From: Xiphydria camelus
Lineage: Eukaryota; Arthropoda; Insecta; Hymenoptera; Xiphydriidae
DNA length: 64,000 bases
Reading direction: 5' to 3'
Assembly (NCBI GenBank): GCA_963678675.1
Contig: OY783195.1
Span: forward strand, 20,416,912-20,480,911
The notes under the pieces are model-generated. The model made no database searches. It was not told where the DNA came from and was given only the letters and a program-made list of their open reading frames with translations. The translations under genes and the position numbers were made by a program. How positions within the stretch are numbered: the first letter of the stretch is position 1; every line of letters starts with the position of its first letter. Shown here piece after piece: positions 1-11,837 of this stretch.

Positions 1-48
1 AAAATCAATCCACAATCTACCCGTGCGAAGCTGGGACGGGCTGCTAGT
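1..48 (+). mobile_element. Helitron 3' terminus
   Basis: The sequence shows the hallmark Helitron 3' end: a short hairpin (stem CCCGT at 20-24 pairing with ACGGG at 36-40), then CTAG at 44-47 followed by T. The first 28 bases are nearly identical to the minus-strand end of the Helitron at 58827, so both belong to one family. The rest of this copy lies left of the window. Confidence 0.75.
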
Positions 49-336
49 GTAACATAAATGTGTGCAATTTTAATTTGTTTGATTTAGCGCCATCTAGGTT
101 ATTATTTTATATTATTATTTATTATTATTATATTATTATTATATATTATTATAGTTATTGCGCCAAATTCAATTTGTGTAAACGGTAAGGTCAAAAAATG
201 ACTCAATATTTTGTACACAAATGTGTATCGAGGGTCCGAAGAGGATATAATTGGTCAGTTTATAAGCTCTGAACAGAAGCTTATTAGGTTCCTGCTGTTT
301 CAGCCCTTTGGCCATCACACCTTGTACATTTGTATA
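49..336. other. Intergenic or intronic DNA with an ATT microsatellite
   Basis: No gene is visible. A run of ATT/TAT trinucleotides fills about 101-157. The open frames at 169-393 have no recognisable product. Confidence 0.5.
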
Positions 337-1126
337 TACAGGGTGTCCGGCCACTTACGGACTAACCGATGTAGCAATATTCAACGAGATTGATAAGCCT
401 CACCACTGCAGATTTGCTTTGCGATTTTTCCCCGTATTATGTTCACTCTAAAAGCTCTCCAGTTTCATAAACAAATTTTTTATCATGGCGTTCAATATTT
501 TTAATTCTTGAACAAATTCTCCAGTCTTCTGAGAAGTTATAACGTTACAAAGTTCAAAGCTCGTTCGATAGTGGTAACATTTTGCTTACTACCTACCTAT
601 AACACTTCAAACATTTTTTTACATGAATCATTTTAAAGCTGGTTCAAATTTTACAAGAAACATTAGAATATTCCCCAATGAAAAAAATTACTTCAAAAGT
701 GATCATAATTTTTTCCGAAATTTCTCTTAATAATTGCGGAAAAAATTAATTTCACTCTTTTGAAGTAACTTTCATTTATTCGAGAATATTCTAATATTTC
801 TTGCAGAACTTTAACCAGATTAAAAAATTATTTTTGTTAAAAATATGTTTAAAGTTCATAAAAAATAGTAAACCAAATTTTACGACTTTTAGATAAGTCA
901 AACTGGCTGTAACTTCTCAAAAGATTTTTGGGAAATATTTCAGAATTTTAAAAAATAGCGTTTTTCGGTCGTCTTAAAAAAATCATAATTCATGAATGTC
1001 ATGGTGAAAAAATTTGTTTAAAAAACTTAAGCCCTTTTAGGGTAAGCATAACATGGAAAAAAATCGCAAATTAAATCCACGGTGGTGAAGGTTAGGGGAT
1101 TGTTGATCTGTCGTGGAACATCCTAT
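337..1126. mobile_element. Fold-back mariner-type MITE (TACAGGGTGTCC ends)
   Basis: The left arm (337 to about 500) pairs with the right arm (about 985-1126) over more than 140 bases with scattered mismatches, for example GCGATTTTTCCCC against the complement of 1050-1075. The ends are TACAGGGTGTCC and ATAGGATGTTCC, typical of TA-site non-autonomous mariner relatives. A second inverted repeat (about 640-733 against 735-815) forms an inner hairpin. No coding sequence is seen. Confidence 0.6.
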
Positions 1127-1563
1127 TCGAAGCGTGTCGTCGAATGAGATAAAAAGGATTGACGTCAATTTCGAATGATTTAGAGATTACAATAACATTC
1201 TGTTGTTGCGCAAGTTACTAATGGCATCAATTTTAGGCATTTTTCCAAAAGAATGGTATTCTTGTTTACGCGTAAAAAATGTTATCTGTATTCCGCCGTA
1301 ATGTTACGTTTTTCTATAGTTTCTAAGTATTCGAAGTTCTCCACAATCAATCTAATATTATAAAATAAAAGTGCACGCATAAATCAAATATTCTAATTGT
1401 CCTTGTGATCGAAAAGACTCGTTATTCTATCGTTAGATTTTGCTGCATACAATTAGAAAAGAGAGATACTTGAATTGTATCAAACTTTATTAAGATTTTA
1501 ACAAGTTTATTCGCCATTCGTCACGCTTTAATGTCCCAGCAGATCATACGATCTTACATCGCG
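1127..1563. other. Unannotated A+T-rich stretch
   Basis: No gene, RNA or repeat structure was recognised here. Confidence 0.4.
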
Positions 1564-1873
1564 TTAACCCTTTCAATCACGAATTTTTATTTTTACAGCC
1601 ATACAATTGATAATGTATATTCCAGCTCTTCGATGCTTTAAATTTTAATTTTTTTTAATGAAACAAATTTTGTTTTCATAAATTTAATTTTTTTAGTTTA
1701 TTTATAAATTTAATTTTTAATTTGTATGGCGATATATGCCTTATACGTTCGTTACAATGTCCACGAATGTACTTTTTGTGAACAAACGGTCAAAAAATTC
1801 TAATTTATGACCTTATATATACATTAATCCACCGCGTGTCCACATTTGTGGTCACCATGAGCGAAAGGGTTAA
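1564..1873. mobile_element. TTAA-flanked MITE (TTAACCCTTTC ends)
   Basis: The element is bounded by TTAA at 1564-1567 and 1870-1873 with inverted ends TTAACCCTTTC. Next to the right end is the imperfect palindrome TGTCCACATTTGTGGTCA. TTAA target use is characteristic of piggyBac-type elements. It shares its right TTAA with the next element, so the two are chained. Confidence 0.65.
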
Positions 1874-2593
1874 GGGGAGATTCTCTCAGATTCGGACGAA
1901 ACTAAAGCAAAGTTTGAGAATTTTTTGTGGGATAATGAAAAGACATACGAACTTCCGGATTTGATGGTTTTATTTGTTCATTATTCTAAAATGCTCGGAA
2001 ATTTTTATTACGAGGAAATTCAATATGGCGGCTCCAAAATGGCGTCTCTCGTATGCCTCTGCACGCGAGACATCGTCCGGAAACTTCAGGTCTGCAGCCT
2101 CTTGTAGTGAACTGAAATCAGTCTTAACTTAGTCATCAAAATTTATGAAATTCTCTATGGCTTATACCTAATTAGAATGAATGTGGACAAAAAATAAACC
2201 AAATTATGGACATTTAAAAAAAAGTGAAATTTTCACACCCTTTTTTTTTACGTGGACCTCGCTTAAAAATGATGAATCAACAATTTTTCATGCTCATTCT
2301 AGGTATAAGCCATACAAAAAAGTATATCCTTTTAGACAGACTTTGAATGAAGTGAATCGGATCAATAGATCAAGACCTGTGCTTGAAGTTATGATGAAAA
2401 GGCAATTCAATATGGCGGCGCCATTTTGGAGCCGCCATATTGAATTTTCTCGTAATAAACATTTCCGAGCATTTTAGAATAATGAACAAATTAAACCATC
2501 AAAACCGGAAGTTCGTATGCCTTTTCATTATCCCACAAAAAATTCTCAAACTCTGCTTTAGTTTCGACCGAATCTAAGAGAACCTCTCCTTAA
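1870..2593. mobile_element. Long-TIR TTAA element, 724 bp
   Basis: The arms (about 1870-2044 and 2417-2593, roughly 175 bp each) are inverted and closely matched. The inner end of each arm reads ATGGCGGCTCCAAAATGGCG or its complement. TTAA stands at both outer ends and the terminus reads TTAAGGNGAG. The frames at 1925 and 2181 are open only because of the arms and resemble no protein. Confidence 0.7.
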
Positions 2594-2642
2594 GGATGTA
2601 ACTTGTAATCATCTCATTCTTTAAACTGTATTCAATGTCGGA

Positions 2643-3245
2643 TGATATTCCGCGTAAAAAAATTATATGGCAAATATATAGTATAGCAAAGGGTATGGAT
2701 AAAGTATGTCCAGAATATGATACGGATGGGAACGGTTCCATGGGATGTGAAACTTATCATAACGGCAAAATTGTTACCAAACGAGCTAAATTGGAGACGG
2801 CCTCAAAATAAATTACTGACACTTTTACTTCAGCCAATTTCACAGATTATGTCAAACTGAAGACAACTTATCGATTCTAACCTTCTGAATATATGATAAT
2901 GGTTATGTACTGCACATTAAGAAACCTGAAGGAATCTGGAGAAAAAGAAAGCGATTAGTCGTAAAACGAAGGGTGGGGCTTATTTTAATTTGACGCCTTA
3001 CTATTGCATGTAATATATTCATTGCGAGCTATCATTTAATGTGCTTATTCTTGTAAACCATACGTTCATCATACTATTTTCGAAAAATATTGGATTCAAT
3101 CCCTAGCGAAACATCTCCAACACATGCATCTCATACAATAACATTAATGCAACCATATTCTGAGGATACTTTGCCATATTCTGAACATCCTTTATCCATA
3201 TCTTTTGCCCCATACTATTGCTATACCATTTTTTTACGTGGTATT
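2643..3245. mobile_element. Degenerate fold-back element
   Basis: The left arm (2643-2735) and right arm (about 3150-3245) are inverted copies with mismatches, sharing CGTAAAAAAAT near the outside and ATATGGATAAAG further in. The old, diverged arms leave family and target site undetermined. Confidence 0.5.
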
Positions 3246-3724
3246 ATCAGGTGTTTTTGAGTTAATGCTCGATTGAAATAAACTTCAAAAAAATTGATTA
3301 ATGATAACAGTTTCACGTTATCATATTGTAGGTTGAAATTACGAAGCCGTATTCTCAAGTAATCTTATCTAAAGGATCTGGTTTACTCTAAATTCATATA
3401 ATTTCTTTCAAACTCATTATTAATTTCACAGCATCTTATTAAGAATGAAATTAACTTCTTATCACTGGTATCGCGGTCTAAGATAATTATATCCTGATCT
3501 ACGTTTATCATATTATTTATAACTTTTCCCAAATAGATCTACATTATGGAGCTTCGTTCAATGGGATATCATATCTTCCGTTCAAAATTAACCCTCAGAT
3601 TTCCATGCGGAGTGCTTAGAGCACTCGAGAAATCATTTTTTAAATAGAAATTTTGGTAGATATGAGATTTATGTCCTTTTTTTTAATTGCCTTTTAGACA
3701 AAATTTTTAATATAAGTAGCCGAT
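3246..3724. other. Unannotated A+T-rich stretch
   Basis: Nothing recognisable was seen. The 5' part of the adjoining LINE may have decayed into this stretch. Confidence 0.35.
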
Positions 3725-5138
3725 AAAGTTCTATTACTGGGAGATCTTAATGCGAAACGTGCGGCCTGGAGTTGTCATGTTAATAATATGAAAGGTCATA
3801 CATAGTTTATTATGCATTGAAAAATAATTGCGCTATCATCTTTCCGGATGAACCAATGCATTATCCTATCAATAATATAACTCCCACGACCACTGACATT
3901 TGCTTAAACAAAAACGTTAGAACAATGTCGCACCTCCAGGTACTCCAAGAACTCAACTCTCTCGGATCACCTTCCAATTCTCTTTACCTTAAACTCGGAA
4001 ATAAGAGGAGAACAGTCAAAGGCAGCCTACGATTATGCTACTGCGGACTGGACTAAATTTAGACAAATACTTAATAATAAAGTTACAATAAACTTCCATA
4101 TTGACATCCCCTTAGAATTAGATAAAATAGTACAGAAAATTGACAATATAAAATATACCGTTAAACAATTCATCAAATTGATAACAGTAAAACAATATAG
4201 AGATAAATTACCAAATACAATTATAAAAATGATCAAAGCTAGAAATAGTATCCCCAAAAAGTGGCAAAGGTCTCGAACATGCGAAAATAGAGAGTTGGTG
4301 AAAAAACTTACAGGTAGAATTAGAACAGCCACAAGAGGACATAGAAACAAAATATGGAATGATAAGCTTATCAAACTAAATCCCAAGGACAACTCCCTGT
4401 GATGCATGATAAAAGTACTCAAGTCTGAATTGAATCCAATCCCCACGCTAATAGAAAAAAATGACAATGAAGCAATAATGGACGTCGAAAAGGGCCAACA
4501 TATTTGCAACACAATTTGAGAGCGTTGATAACACAGACCTCACTAATAATAATCTAGAGCAAAAAGACGTAATCCTACAAGTTGAGAAGTACCTCCAAGA
4601 GAGATGAACACATGAGTGGCATACATTTCTAACGTCTCCTATTCCTTCTAGAAAAGCCCCAGGTATGGATAATATTTAAAATATCGTACTCAAAAACCTG
4701 CCAAGGAAAATAATAGTGCAATTTATGTGTATTATCAATATCATGTTTGAACTAGCATATTTCTCGCTGCACTGGAAAACAGGCAATATAGTACCAATCT
4801 ATAAGCCTAGAAAGAAAATCACAGAACCCAGTAGCTATAGAGACTGATTAGCTTGCTTCCCACTATGAGTAAGGTGGCTGAAATTATTATCCTAGCGAGA
4901 TTAAACAAACATGAAGATCAAAATGAAATTATAGTCAACCATTAATTTTGATTCAGGCGGAAGCACAGCACAGTCCAACAAGTAGAGCAAATAGTGAATG
5001 ATATTAGCGTTAACTTTAATAAAAATAAAATAACAACAATGCTATTGTTAGACATTGAAAAAGCATTCGATCAGGTCTGGATAGATGGATTAACATACAA
5101 AATTACAGGATATAAATATCGGCCTATCTCTCTTGATA
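3725..5138 (+). pseudogene. Jockey-type LINE, endonuclease and reverse transcriptase, part 1
   Basis: This is a decayed open reading frame of a non-LTR retrotransposon, which copies its RNA into nicked DNA. The APE-type endonuclease remnant starts with LLLGDLNAKRAAWSCH and includes TPTTTDICLNKNV, then SDHLPILFTLNSE. The reverse transcriptase follows with SRKAPGMDN, NIVPIYKPRKK, and LLLDIEKAFDQVWIDGL, which is the first catalytic Asp region. Several frameshifts and stop codons (for example after about 4400 and 4500) make it a fossil. The protein breaks off at 5138, where a Tc1-like element is inserted, and resumes at about 6770. The layout fits the Jockey clade. Confidence 0.8.
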
Positions 5139-5376
5139 TACAGTTTCGCGCAAAAGTCTCCGGCCAGTAGGGTATTTCCTTGTATCATTTAAAACTAATA
5201 GGTACCTAAGAGCTTAATGGTAAATATTATATTTAAGTATAGGGTAAATGTGTGTGAAGATAAATAACGAAGTGACATCACTCTACAATATCAATACTTT
5301 GTCGCCATACCTTTCGTAGCTATCACAGCAGCACAACGACGACTCTTTAACCTTCCTAAGTCACTCATTTCGACTA

Positions 5377-6126
5377 TACACAGAGGTTGTGTTTTGGTCA
5401 AAAATGACCCACATATATAATAACACGTTCGTTACTATTTATTGCTCCATTTTTTAATACACTTTGCTATTGATTACTTACTTCTAAATACTGGATACGT
5501 ATTTAAATGAAAAAATATTGCTTTTCGAATATTAACGTACATAAAATTATTTTTTTTTCAGAACGCTTACATCTAACTAACTAGTGATGATTTTGTCCTG
5601 TAATGTGCTACAAAAAAACCATTATGAGCACCTCAAGCACATATGTGTGCACTAGATGACCTTTACAAATAAATGTTTGGCAACGGTGATATTTGTAAAA
5701 AGATTTGTTGTCAGTTTTTTCGCAAAGTAGCAACGACCTCTTTTCTTCGCGCCTATAGACTGAGATGTAGAAGAAGAAGGTACCACTTCGGATTTAATTT
5801 TCAAATAAAGTTCTGACAAACTAAAAATGCACCCTGCTGCGTGAACGTTCATTGAATAACTGATAGGGTAATCGAAGAAAGAAGGAGGCGTCAAAGTCAA
5901 GCGCGAACAAGTTCGGATCCGCGCGAGCTGCTGTAAGCAGCAGCTTTGCAACAAACAGCATTGTTGCTGCTATGTAACTCACGCGAGTACTTTATTTTGC
6001 TCGTCCTATATATGTATAATAATAAGCATGTTATGATACGTTATTTAATCTTATCAGTCTAAACACGAAATATGCGAAAATCGCCGCACAAAAGCGTGGG
6101 GTCATTTTTGACCCGAATAACCTCCG
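5377..6126. mobile_element. TIR element with piggyBac-like zinc-finger remnant
   Basis: The ends TACACAGAGGTT (5377) and the complementary AACCTCCGTGTA (to 6126) each carry a nearby GGTCAAAAATGACC palindrome (5393 and 6100). A minus-strand fragment at about 5640-5760 reads RGRCYF.K and, after a frameshift, HRCQTFICKGHL, which resembles the cysteine-rich C terminus of piggyBac transposases. The flanking dinucleotide is TA, not TTAA, so the class is uncertain. The right end coincides with the Tc1 transposase fragment, so boundaries on that side are less sure. Confidence 0.4.
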
Positions 6127-6350
6127 TGTAACTATTTTTATCGTCAGTACTCCTGATCGATTTTTGAAAAATTAAAATCACCAGAATTTCTCCATAGACT
6201 ATACAAATAAAGTCACTAACCCATAAGTATGTATCGTCGTCAGGTGATTGTGCTGGCCACTTTAAAATGTCCACATTCTTTGAAGATAGCCTTCCTTTAA
6301 CCAACTTTGACATGTGTTTCGGGTCGTTATCATGTTGAAATATCCAGTTC
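6059..6350 (-). pseudogene. Tc1 transposase fragment, C-terminal catalytic part
   Basis: The minus strand reads NWIFQHDNDPKHMSKLVKG and then NVDILKWPAQSPD. QxDNDPKH and WPAQSPDLNPIE are diagnostic of Tc1 transposases, giving the second catalytic Asp and the start of the third motif. The usual LNPIENLW continuation is broken after SPD by a change of reading frame. The domain between this fragment and the N-terminal fragment at 6393-6552 is missing. Confidence 0.7.
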
Positions 6351-6392
6351 TAAGGCATTTTCATTTATGCGTAAAGTAACCAATTATATCAT

Positions 6393-6552
6393 TCACTGTA
6401 GACTTTCCAACTGATAATAGGGACGCAATTTCGCGAAAAGACTTTCCTCTTCATTGGATAATTTCAATATCCTCTCACGTATTTCATTAGGCATATGGCA
6501 AGCCATTTGTACACTTTGCTTACTCATTATCAACTGATTGTAAACTCTCAGT
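6393..6552 (-). pseudogene. Tc1 transposase fragment, N-terminal DNA-binding part
   Basis: Translation from the Met near 6528 contains MPNEIRERILKLSNEEESL followed by a degraded helix-turn-helix (AKLRPYYQLESLQ). This matches the paired-like N terminus of Tc1 transposases (erile.LSneGKSyreIAklL.vskSTV). Same strand as, and about 40 bases from, the C-terminal fragment, so an internal deletion of most of the enzyme is inferred. Confidence 0.5.
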
Positions 6553-6769
6553 ACAATATTTGAAAATAAAACGATTCCTTGTCCTTCTGAAATGCCAAAC
6601 AGTAAGGTGGCCCGAGACATTTGATCACGTGAAAATAAGAGTTCAGTACGTACATTCATGCATCTCGCACTTAAACATAATATTAACCATTAAGTCCTTA
6701 GGTATTATTTTTAAATGATGATACAGTGAAATATCTTAATGGCCGTAGAATTTTGCACGCCATATTGTA

Positions 6770-6990
6770 ACTAGTTAACTTCTACCTAATTGGTAGACAC
6801 TTTCAGGTCACAGTCAATGGCATCGTATTTACTAAGAGGAAGATCGGAGCATGTGTATACCACAAGGATCGACCCTAGGGCCTAAACTATTCAACGTATA
6901 TCTCAATAACTTCCCTACTTTTCCGAAAACCCAGACTGCGCTATTCGCTGATGATACGGCCGTATACTTCCACTCATTTAGTGCAATATT
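6770..6990 (+). pseudogene. Jockey-type LINE reverse transcriptase, part 2
   Basis: Continuation of the LINE after the Tc1-like insertion. It reads YLIGRHFQVTVNG, then (one frameshift later) IPQGSTLGPKLFNVYLNNFP and TALFADDTAVY. The PQGSxLGP and FADD motifs hold the reverse transcriptase active site. The reading stops at about 6990, beyond which no LINE sequence is recognisable. Confidence 0.8.
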
Positions 6991-7293
6991 CGCCATTCGT
7001 GATCCTTCGCGTGGTGCGTGGGAGCTCTACTGCGCCAAACATTCGGCATTCGCCCGCTACCCGCGGTCTTATCGGTAAACGATACGTAGTAAAGGATGAC
7101 GATGAAACTTCGGGCTTCTCTTCGCCTCCGCTTCCACATGGTGCGCCCAGCTACGCATAGTTATTTCGTTGCTCGTCAGTCAGTCCCTATTTTGAGCCCG
7201 AATGTTCGCGCATTTGCCGAATTCACGATCACTTTCCAAATACTGTAGCGTGTGGGAGAGTAGTCGAAAGCGTAGTACGAGCTTGAACGTTCG
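6991..7293. other. Unclassified stretch with a short direct repeat
   Basis: No gene is seen. The string TGTTCGCGCATTTGCC (or close to it) occurs near 7203 and again near 7288, next to the long-TIR element. Confidence 0.4.
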
Positions 7294-8056
7294 CGCATTT
7301 GCCAAATAGTCCAGTCAAATTAGGGGTTTCACCTCGGAATGAGAGATAATAAGCTGAAAACTTGTATACACCTTCATTTTGGCGTTCTAAAAGTTGTCTC
7401 AAAAGTCTCATGAAATCTCGTGTCTGCGTCGCAAGTTATTCAAAAATCGGTTCTTCGCAATTATCTCGGCTTCTACAGCTCCAATGATGTTAATATGTAG
7501 TATGAAAATTGTAGAGCATAAAATTCGCGACAAATTTTGTTACAAACATTTTTTCATGCGCTCAACCGTTTTTGAGATAGAGGGCGGAGAGCGCGCAGCG
7601 CTCAGCCATACATACTGTAATGCAAGGTCAACCGTGTATCTCGGTGAATAATACCTTATATAAAGTTATTAAATCATTAAAATATCATTAATAATGAATA
7701 ATTTGTATTATTTATTAGTTAATACATTGTACTTAATAACATTTTACATATATCTAATATATTCATTTAATAATACTTACTTACTTTGTGTAATTAAAAA
7801 CAGTAAAAATTTAACTTATACTACTTAAAATACTTATACTCTCTCTCTTATACTATACTTATTGTATACCTTGAAATACTTATTGTATATCTTATCTTAA
7901 TTTAATATTAATTTATTGAAAGTAGATTTTAAGTAGAAATAAAACGAGTAAATATATTTTAATTTTATCTTTATTCAGCAGCTGTATATTTCTTGCATTT
8001 TAAATTGAAGTGAAGTACAAATTTACAAATCTTTAATAATTTAAAGAACAAAAGTA

Positions 8057-8701
8057 TTATTTTTCTTCTTCATCGTCATCTTCTAGGCGTTCGAAAATTT
8101 CTGTTTCATTGTCATCATCTTCGTTGTCCTGAATCACCATTTCCAGGCCTTCTAGAATTTCCGGGTCAAATGCACTCTCTTCCTCGGGGTCGCTTTGCAA
8201 TGAAACAGCATTGAGGCAAGCTTGCCCATTATACTAGCCACAAGCTAAAGTACATTACAACCCCGATTTTCTGCATCCACAGCGTGGACCACATCAATTC
8301 TTACAATTACAAAATATAGTATTAAGTAATTCATCTGGAGCTAGTGGTAATGTTATTGTCATTGGCTCCAGGAATTCATTTTGCAGCACCCAACCCCATT
8401 CCTGGGGATCTAAATCATGTCCTAACCATTTCTGAACTTGGTAATAGACACGATTTATATGCTGATGGGCTGCTGCACTTGTCGGTGGAAGATTAAACAA
8501 CTGGACAGGTTTATGAAGCTTTGTAGATTTAATGAACTGAGTATACCGAAGATGATCGATATTGTCCTCAGATTTAGGAGCATTGTATATTGCTAGTAAG
8601 ATGCGTACTCCCCATTTTCGTATAATTGTTGCACAGGGCAGTTTTCTTGTAGAAAAACTTGAGCCAGTTGATCGAAATTGGCGGCTAGCGGTGATTAGCA
8701 A
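8057..8701 (-). pseudogene. Transposon-borne LPPT/AAxQH protein with cysteine-rich and acidic tail
   Basis: A single unshifted minus-strand frame of about 215 codons, broken by three stop codons inside the cysteine-rich part. The N part reads KWGVRILLAIYNAPKSEDN, then LFNLPPTSAAAHQHINRVYY and QVQKWLG. Near residues 130-175 cysteines follow a CNCxxxCGPRCGCxxSGLxC pattern like a CXC (tesmin-type) zinc-binding motif, and the end is an acidic run (EDDDNETEIFERLEDDDEEE). I recall such proteins as uncharacterised, repeated in arthropod and cnidarian genomes, but cannot check this here. The start is unknown because a mariner-type element is inserted upstream at 8808. No catalytic motif is visible, so I assign no function. 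Confidence 0.6.
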
Positions 8702-8807
8702 AATGATTTCGATGATTCGTGATTCATTAGGAACCGTCCGGCAATTAGCCCTCCGGGAAAGGTACGGGACTGTGAGCGAATCACTGCTTGGCCTTAATAA
8801 TTAGATA

Positions 8808-9682
8808 TACAGAGGGTGACATTTTGAAAACTTGCCACCCCAATATCTCAGAAAGTTACAGAGATTTTCTTTAAAAAAATACGGTTTCGGCAGTGGAGAG
8901 GGGGAACCAAAATGACATAATCGGAGACACACCCCCTCCAACCCCCTTAGGGGTAGCCCCCCAACTTTGTAATCTTAAATAGCAACCCCCTATGTGCGGT
9001 ACAGCGTTGGAAAGCTCTTTAAAAATGCTTTACAACAACACCAAATTTTGCTACCTTTCGATGAGTAGTTTTCGCGCAAATCGAGAAAGAAACTGCTAGA
9101 AGTAAGTTTTGTTAATTTATTTATTAAAGGTCAATTACGTTACAATAAATTTTCGAAATGATTTCCATCACCTGATCTTACTCCCTACGATTTCTTCTTA
9201 TGGGGACGTCTAAAATCTGTTGTTTTTCAAACTGAACCAGCAAGCATTAACCAACTGAAATAGAGAATTACGCAAGAATTATCGCAAAATTTCAAGAAGA
9301 ACATTTGAAAAAGTTCGAAAAATCAATGAAAATCATTTCAAAAATTTATTGTAACGTAATTGACTTTTAATAAATAAATTGACAAAACTTACTTCTAGCA
9401 GTTTGTTTCTCGATTTGCGGAAAAACTACTCATCGAAAGGTACCAACATTTGGTGTTGTTGTAAAACATTTTTAAAGAGTTTTCCAACGTTGTATCACAC
9501 ATGGTGGGTTGCCATTTAAGAATACAAAGTTGGGGGGGCTACCCTTAAGGGGGTCGGAGGGGGTGCGTCTCCGATTATGTCATTTTGGTTCCCCCTCTCC
9601 ACTGCCGAAACCGTATTTTTTTTAGAAAATCTCTGTAACTCTGAGATACTGGGGTGGCAAGTTTTCAAAATGTCACCCTGTA
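8808..9682. mobile_element. TA-site mariner-type MITE family A, copy 1
   Basis: Inverted arms of about 330 bp start TACAGAGGGTGAC and end at CACCCTGTA (9682), with TA at both ends. The core (9168-9300) holds SPDLTPYDFFLWGRLKS, the third catalytic Asp block of a mariner-like DDE transposase, followed by a stop. This is a deletion derivative that kept long ends and about 45 codons of the enzyme. Other copies lie at 27720-28008 (partial), 28375-29243 and 54709-55599. Confidence 0.8.
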
Positions 9683-10208
9683 TGTAAAATGTTATTAAAT
9701 ACAATGTATTAACTTGGCCTTAATAATAAATTAGATATATGTAAAATATTATTAAATACAATGTATTAACTAATAAATAATACAAATTATTTATTGTTAA
9801 TGATATTTTAATGATTTAATAAGTTTATACAAGGTATTATTCATCAAGATTCACGGTTGACCTTGCATTACAGTATGTATGGCTGAGCGCTGCGCGCTCT
9901 CCGCCCTCTATCTCAAAAACGGTTGACCGCATGAAAAAATATTTGTAACAGGTTTGTCGCAAATTTTATACTCTACAATTTTTATAATACATATTAACAG
10001 CATTTGAGCCATAGAAACCGAGATAATCGCGAAAACCGATTTTTGTGACCTTTGACCTTGAATAACTTACGACGCAGACACGAGATTTTATGAGACTTTT
10101 GAGATAACTTTTAGAACGCCAAAATGAAGGTGCGTACGAGTTTCCAGCTTATTATCTCTCATTCCGAGATTGTCCCCTATTTTCTGCTTATTTGACTGGA
10201 CTAAAATG

Positions 10209-10914
10209 CACGCATTGTTCAGCAGACTTTGGCCTGTCGAAAGATACCAAAATTCGGGAAGTACGCTGTACGAGTGCTATATTGAAATAGGAATAGATAC
10301 GGCGAGACGGAGAATTTGGGGGTTTCGTGAACGGGATCGAACGTTCAATTGGGATAGTATCACCGAACAGAGCGAATCGATAATTGTCTAAACAATACAA
10401 TTTTGCAAATATGTCGGAAACGGTGGGAAATTCGACGAAACGAAGAATAGTATAGAAACTGTGGGAGATGCGACGAAATGGAGAAAATTTGCAGACAATG
10501 CGTGGACTTAGAGTTGAATATTCGATCATCACAGTATTATTGAAGAACGCGAGTTAATAATTTATTTAAACAATGAGTTGATGTAATCTTCTCGGAAATG
10601 ATGTTAAATGGGTTAAAATAGCTGAAATTATGACAATGCAAAAGTATAATATATTAATTTTCAGAAGATATGAACATGGAAAAATCGATCCATAAGTTAT
10701 AAACGATTTTTAAAAAACTAATGATATCCCCAAGAATGCTTTAAAATGTAAAAAAATACGCCAAGAACTATGCAGGGCCACTTAAAAAAATAGCCCACTA
10801 ATAATGGTGTCGACAAAAAGCTCAGCAACAATTCCACCCCGTTCTTAAGATAATACTTCTGTTGCCTGTAGTAGTTTAAAATTAATTTAATTTAACTTTC
10901 AATAGGTAATAATC
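10209..10914. other. Unannotated stretch
   Basis: Frames at 10170-10532 are open on both strands but match no protein I know. No repeat structure was recognised. Confidence 0.35.
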
Positions 10915-11448
10915 AGGCCAAACAATAACAAGAATCAATACACGTCTGAGACATTTCGGTTCCTCTTCGAACCCTCTTCAGAGATGTAATGACCCACAGA
11001 TACTTGAATTCCCTATTTATATCTATAACTCTATCAATCGTTATCCCCTCCATTCCCCACTTACATTCCTTCCTTCTTCTCAACCCCCAACAATATTTAC
11101 TAATAACACTGTCATCTTAATAATTTCAAATACGAAAGTATTGTTAATAACCCATAAACCAATTTCCATAATCAATATTATTGTTACATCTACATTTTAA
11201 TTTTTTAATTATTAATTGATAAATTTGATGAAGTTCGACACTATCAGTTTTAATATTTATATTGTCTTTAATTTTGTTAATATAAAAACTTTCTAATATA
11301 AATAGGGAAAGGAGGGGATAACGGTTGATAGAATTACAGATATAAATAGGGAATTCAAGTATCTGTGGGTCATTACGTCTCTGAAGAGTGTTCGAAGAGG
11401 AACCGAAACATCAGACGTGTATTGATTCTTATTGTTGTTTCGACCTCG
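10915..11448. mobile_element. Fold-back element, about 534 bp
   Basis: The arms (about 10915-11053 and 11305-11448) are inverted with few mismatches, sharing CACAGATACTTGAATTCCC and AGAATCAATACACGTCTGA or their complements. The loop is A+T-rich and non-coding. The target duplication is unclear. Confidence 0.65.
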
Positions 11449-11653
11449 CCCCCCCTTCCCAAAAAAATGCACTTAATAATGTACTGATATCCGAATATAG
11501 TACCAAAGGCCTATACCAAGTATATTTTTCAGGGTGGGCGATATAAGAGGTAAGTCTTTCGGTGCATCATTTATGCACCATTCCTCTGCTGTACAGTGAT
11601 CCCTCTATAACACGCGCGTCTCAGGGCTATAAATTCGCAGAATGCTGAGTTAT

Positions 11654-11837
11654 AGGCCAAGGACGCACTAGCGTTAAGTTAACGCGCATTTCAGCATTAT
11701 ATACGTTGGAGTACAACAAGCCACATAGTCAACGCGGTATTTCCAACACGAGTGTGGCTTGTTGTACTTCAATGTATATAATGCTGAAACCCGCGTCATA
11801 ACGCGTGTTAACTTAACGCTAGTGTGTCTCTGGCCTT
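11654..11837. mobile_element. Small hairpin MITE (AGGCCAGAGACAC ends)
   Basis: Inverted arms share GCACTAGCGTTAAGTTAACG and, further in, ACAACAAGCCACA. About 184 bp, non-coding. It abuts the Harbinger-like element through the trinucleotide TTA. Confidence 0.65.

Larger units (their letters stand above)
5139..6769. mobile_element. Tc1-like element inserted in the LINE
   Basis: Inverted ends of about 110-120 bp (TACAGTTTCGCGCAAAAG at 5139; TACAATATGGCGTGCAAAA as the complement of the right end) with TA at the target. Removing it rejoins the LINE reverse transcriptase, which supports the boundaries. Inside are minus-strand Tc1 transposase fragments (6059-6350 and 6393-6552) and another TIR element (5377-6126). 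Confidence 0.7.
7294..10208. mobile_element. Long-TIR DNA element encoding a cysteine-rich protein
   Basis: The arms (7294 to about 7760, and about 9680-10208) are inverted and about 450-500 bp long. They share AGTCCAGTCAAAT near the ends, GGAATGAGAGATAATAAGCT, and the segment GAGCGCTGCGCGCTCTCCGC. Between the arms are a minus-strand decayed gene (8057-8701) and an inserted mariner-type element (8808-9682). The superfamily is not determined. A second element at 31350-34485 has a similar layout and a related gene. Confidence 0.65.
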
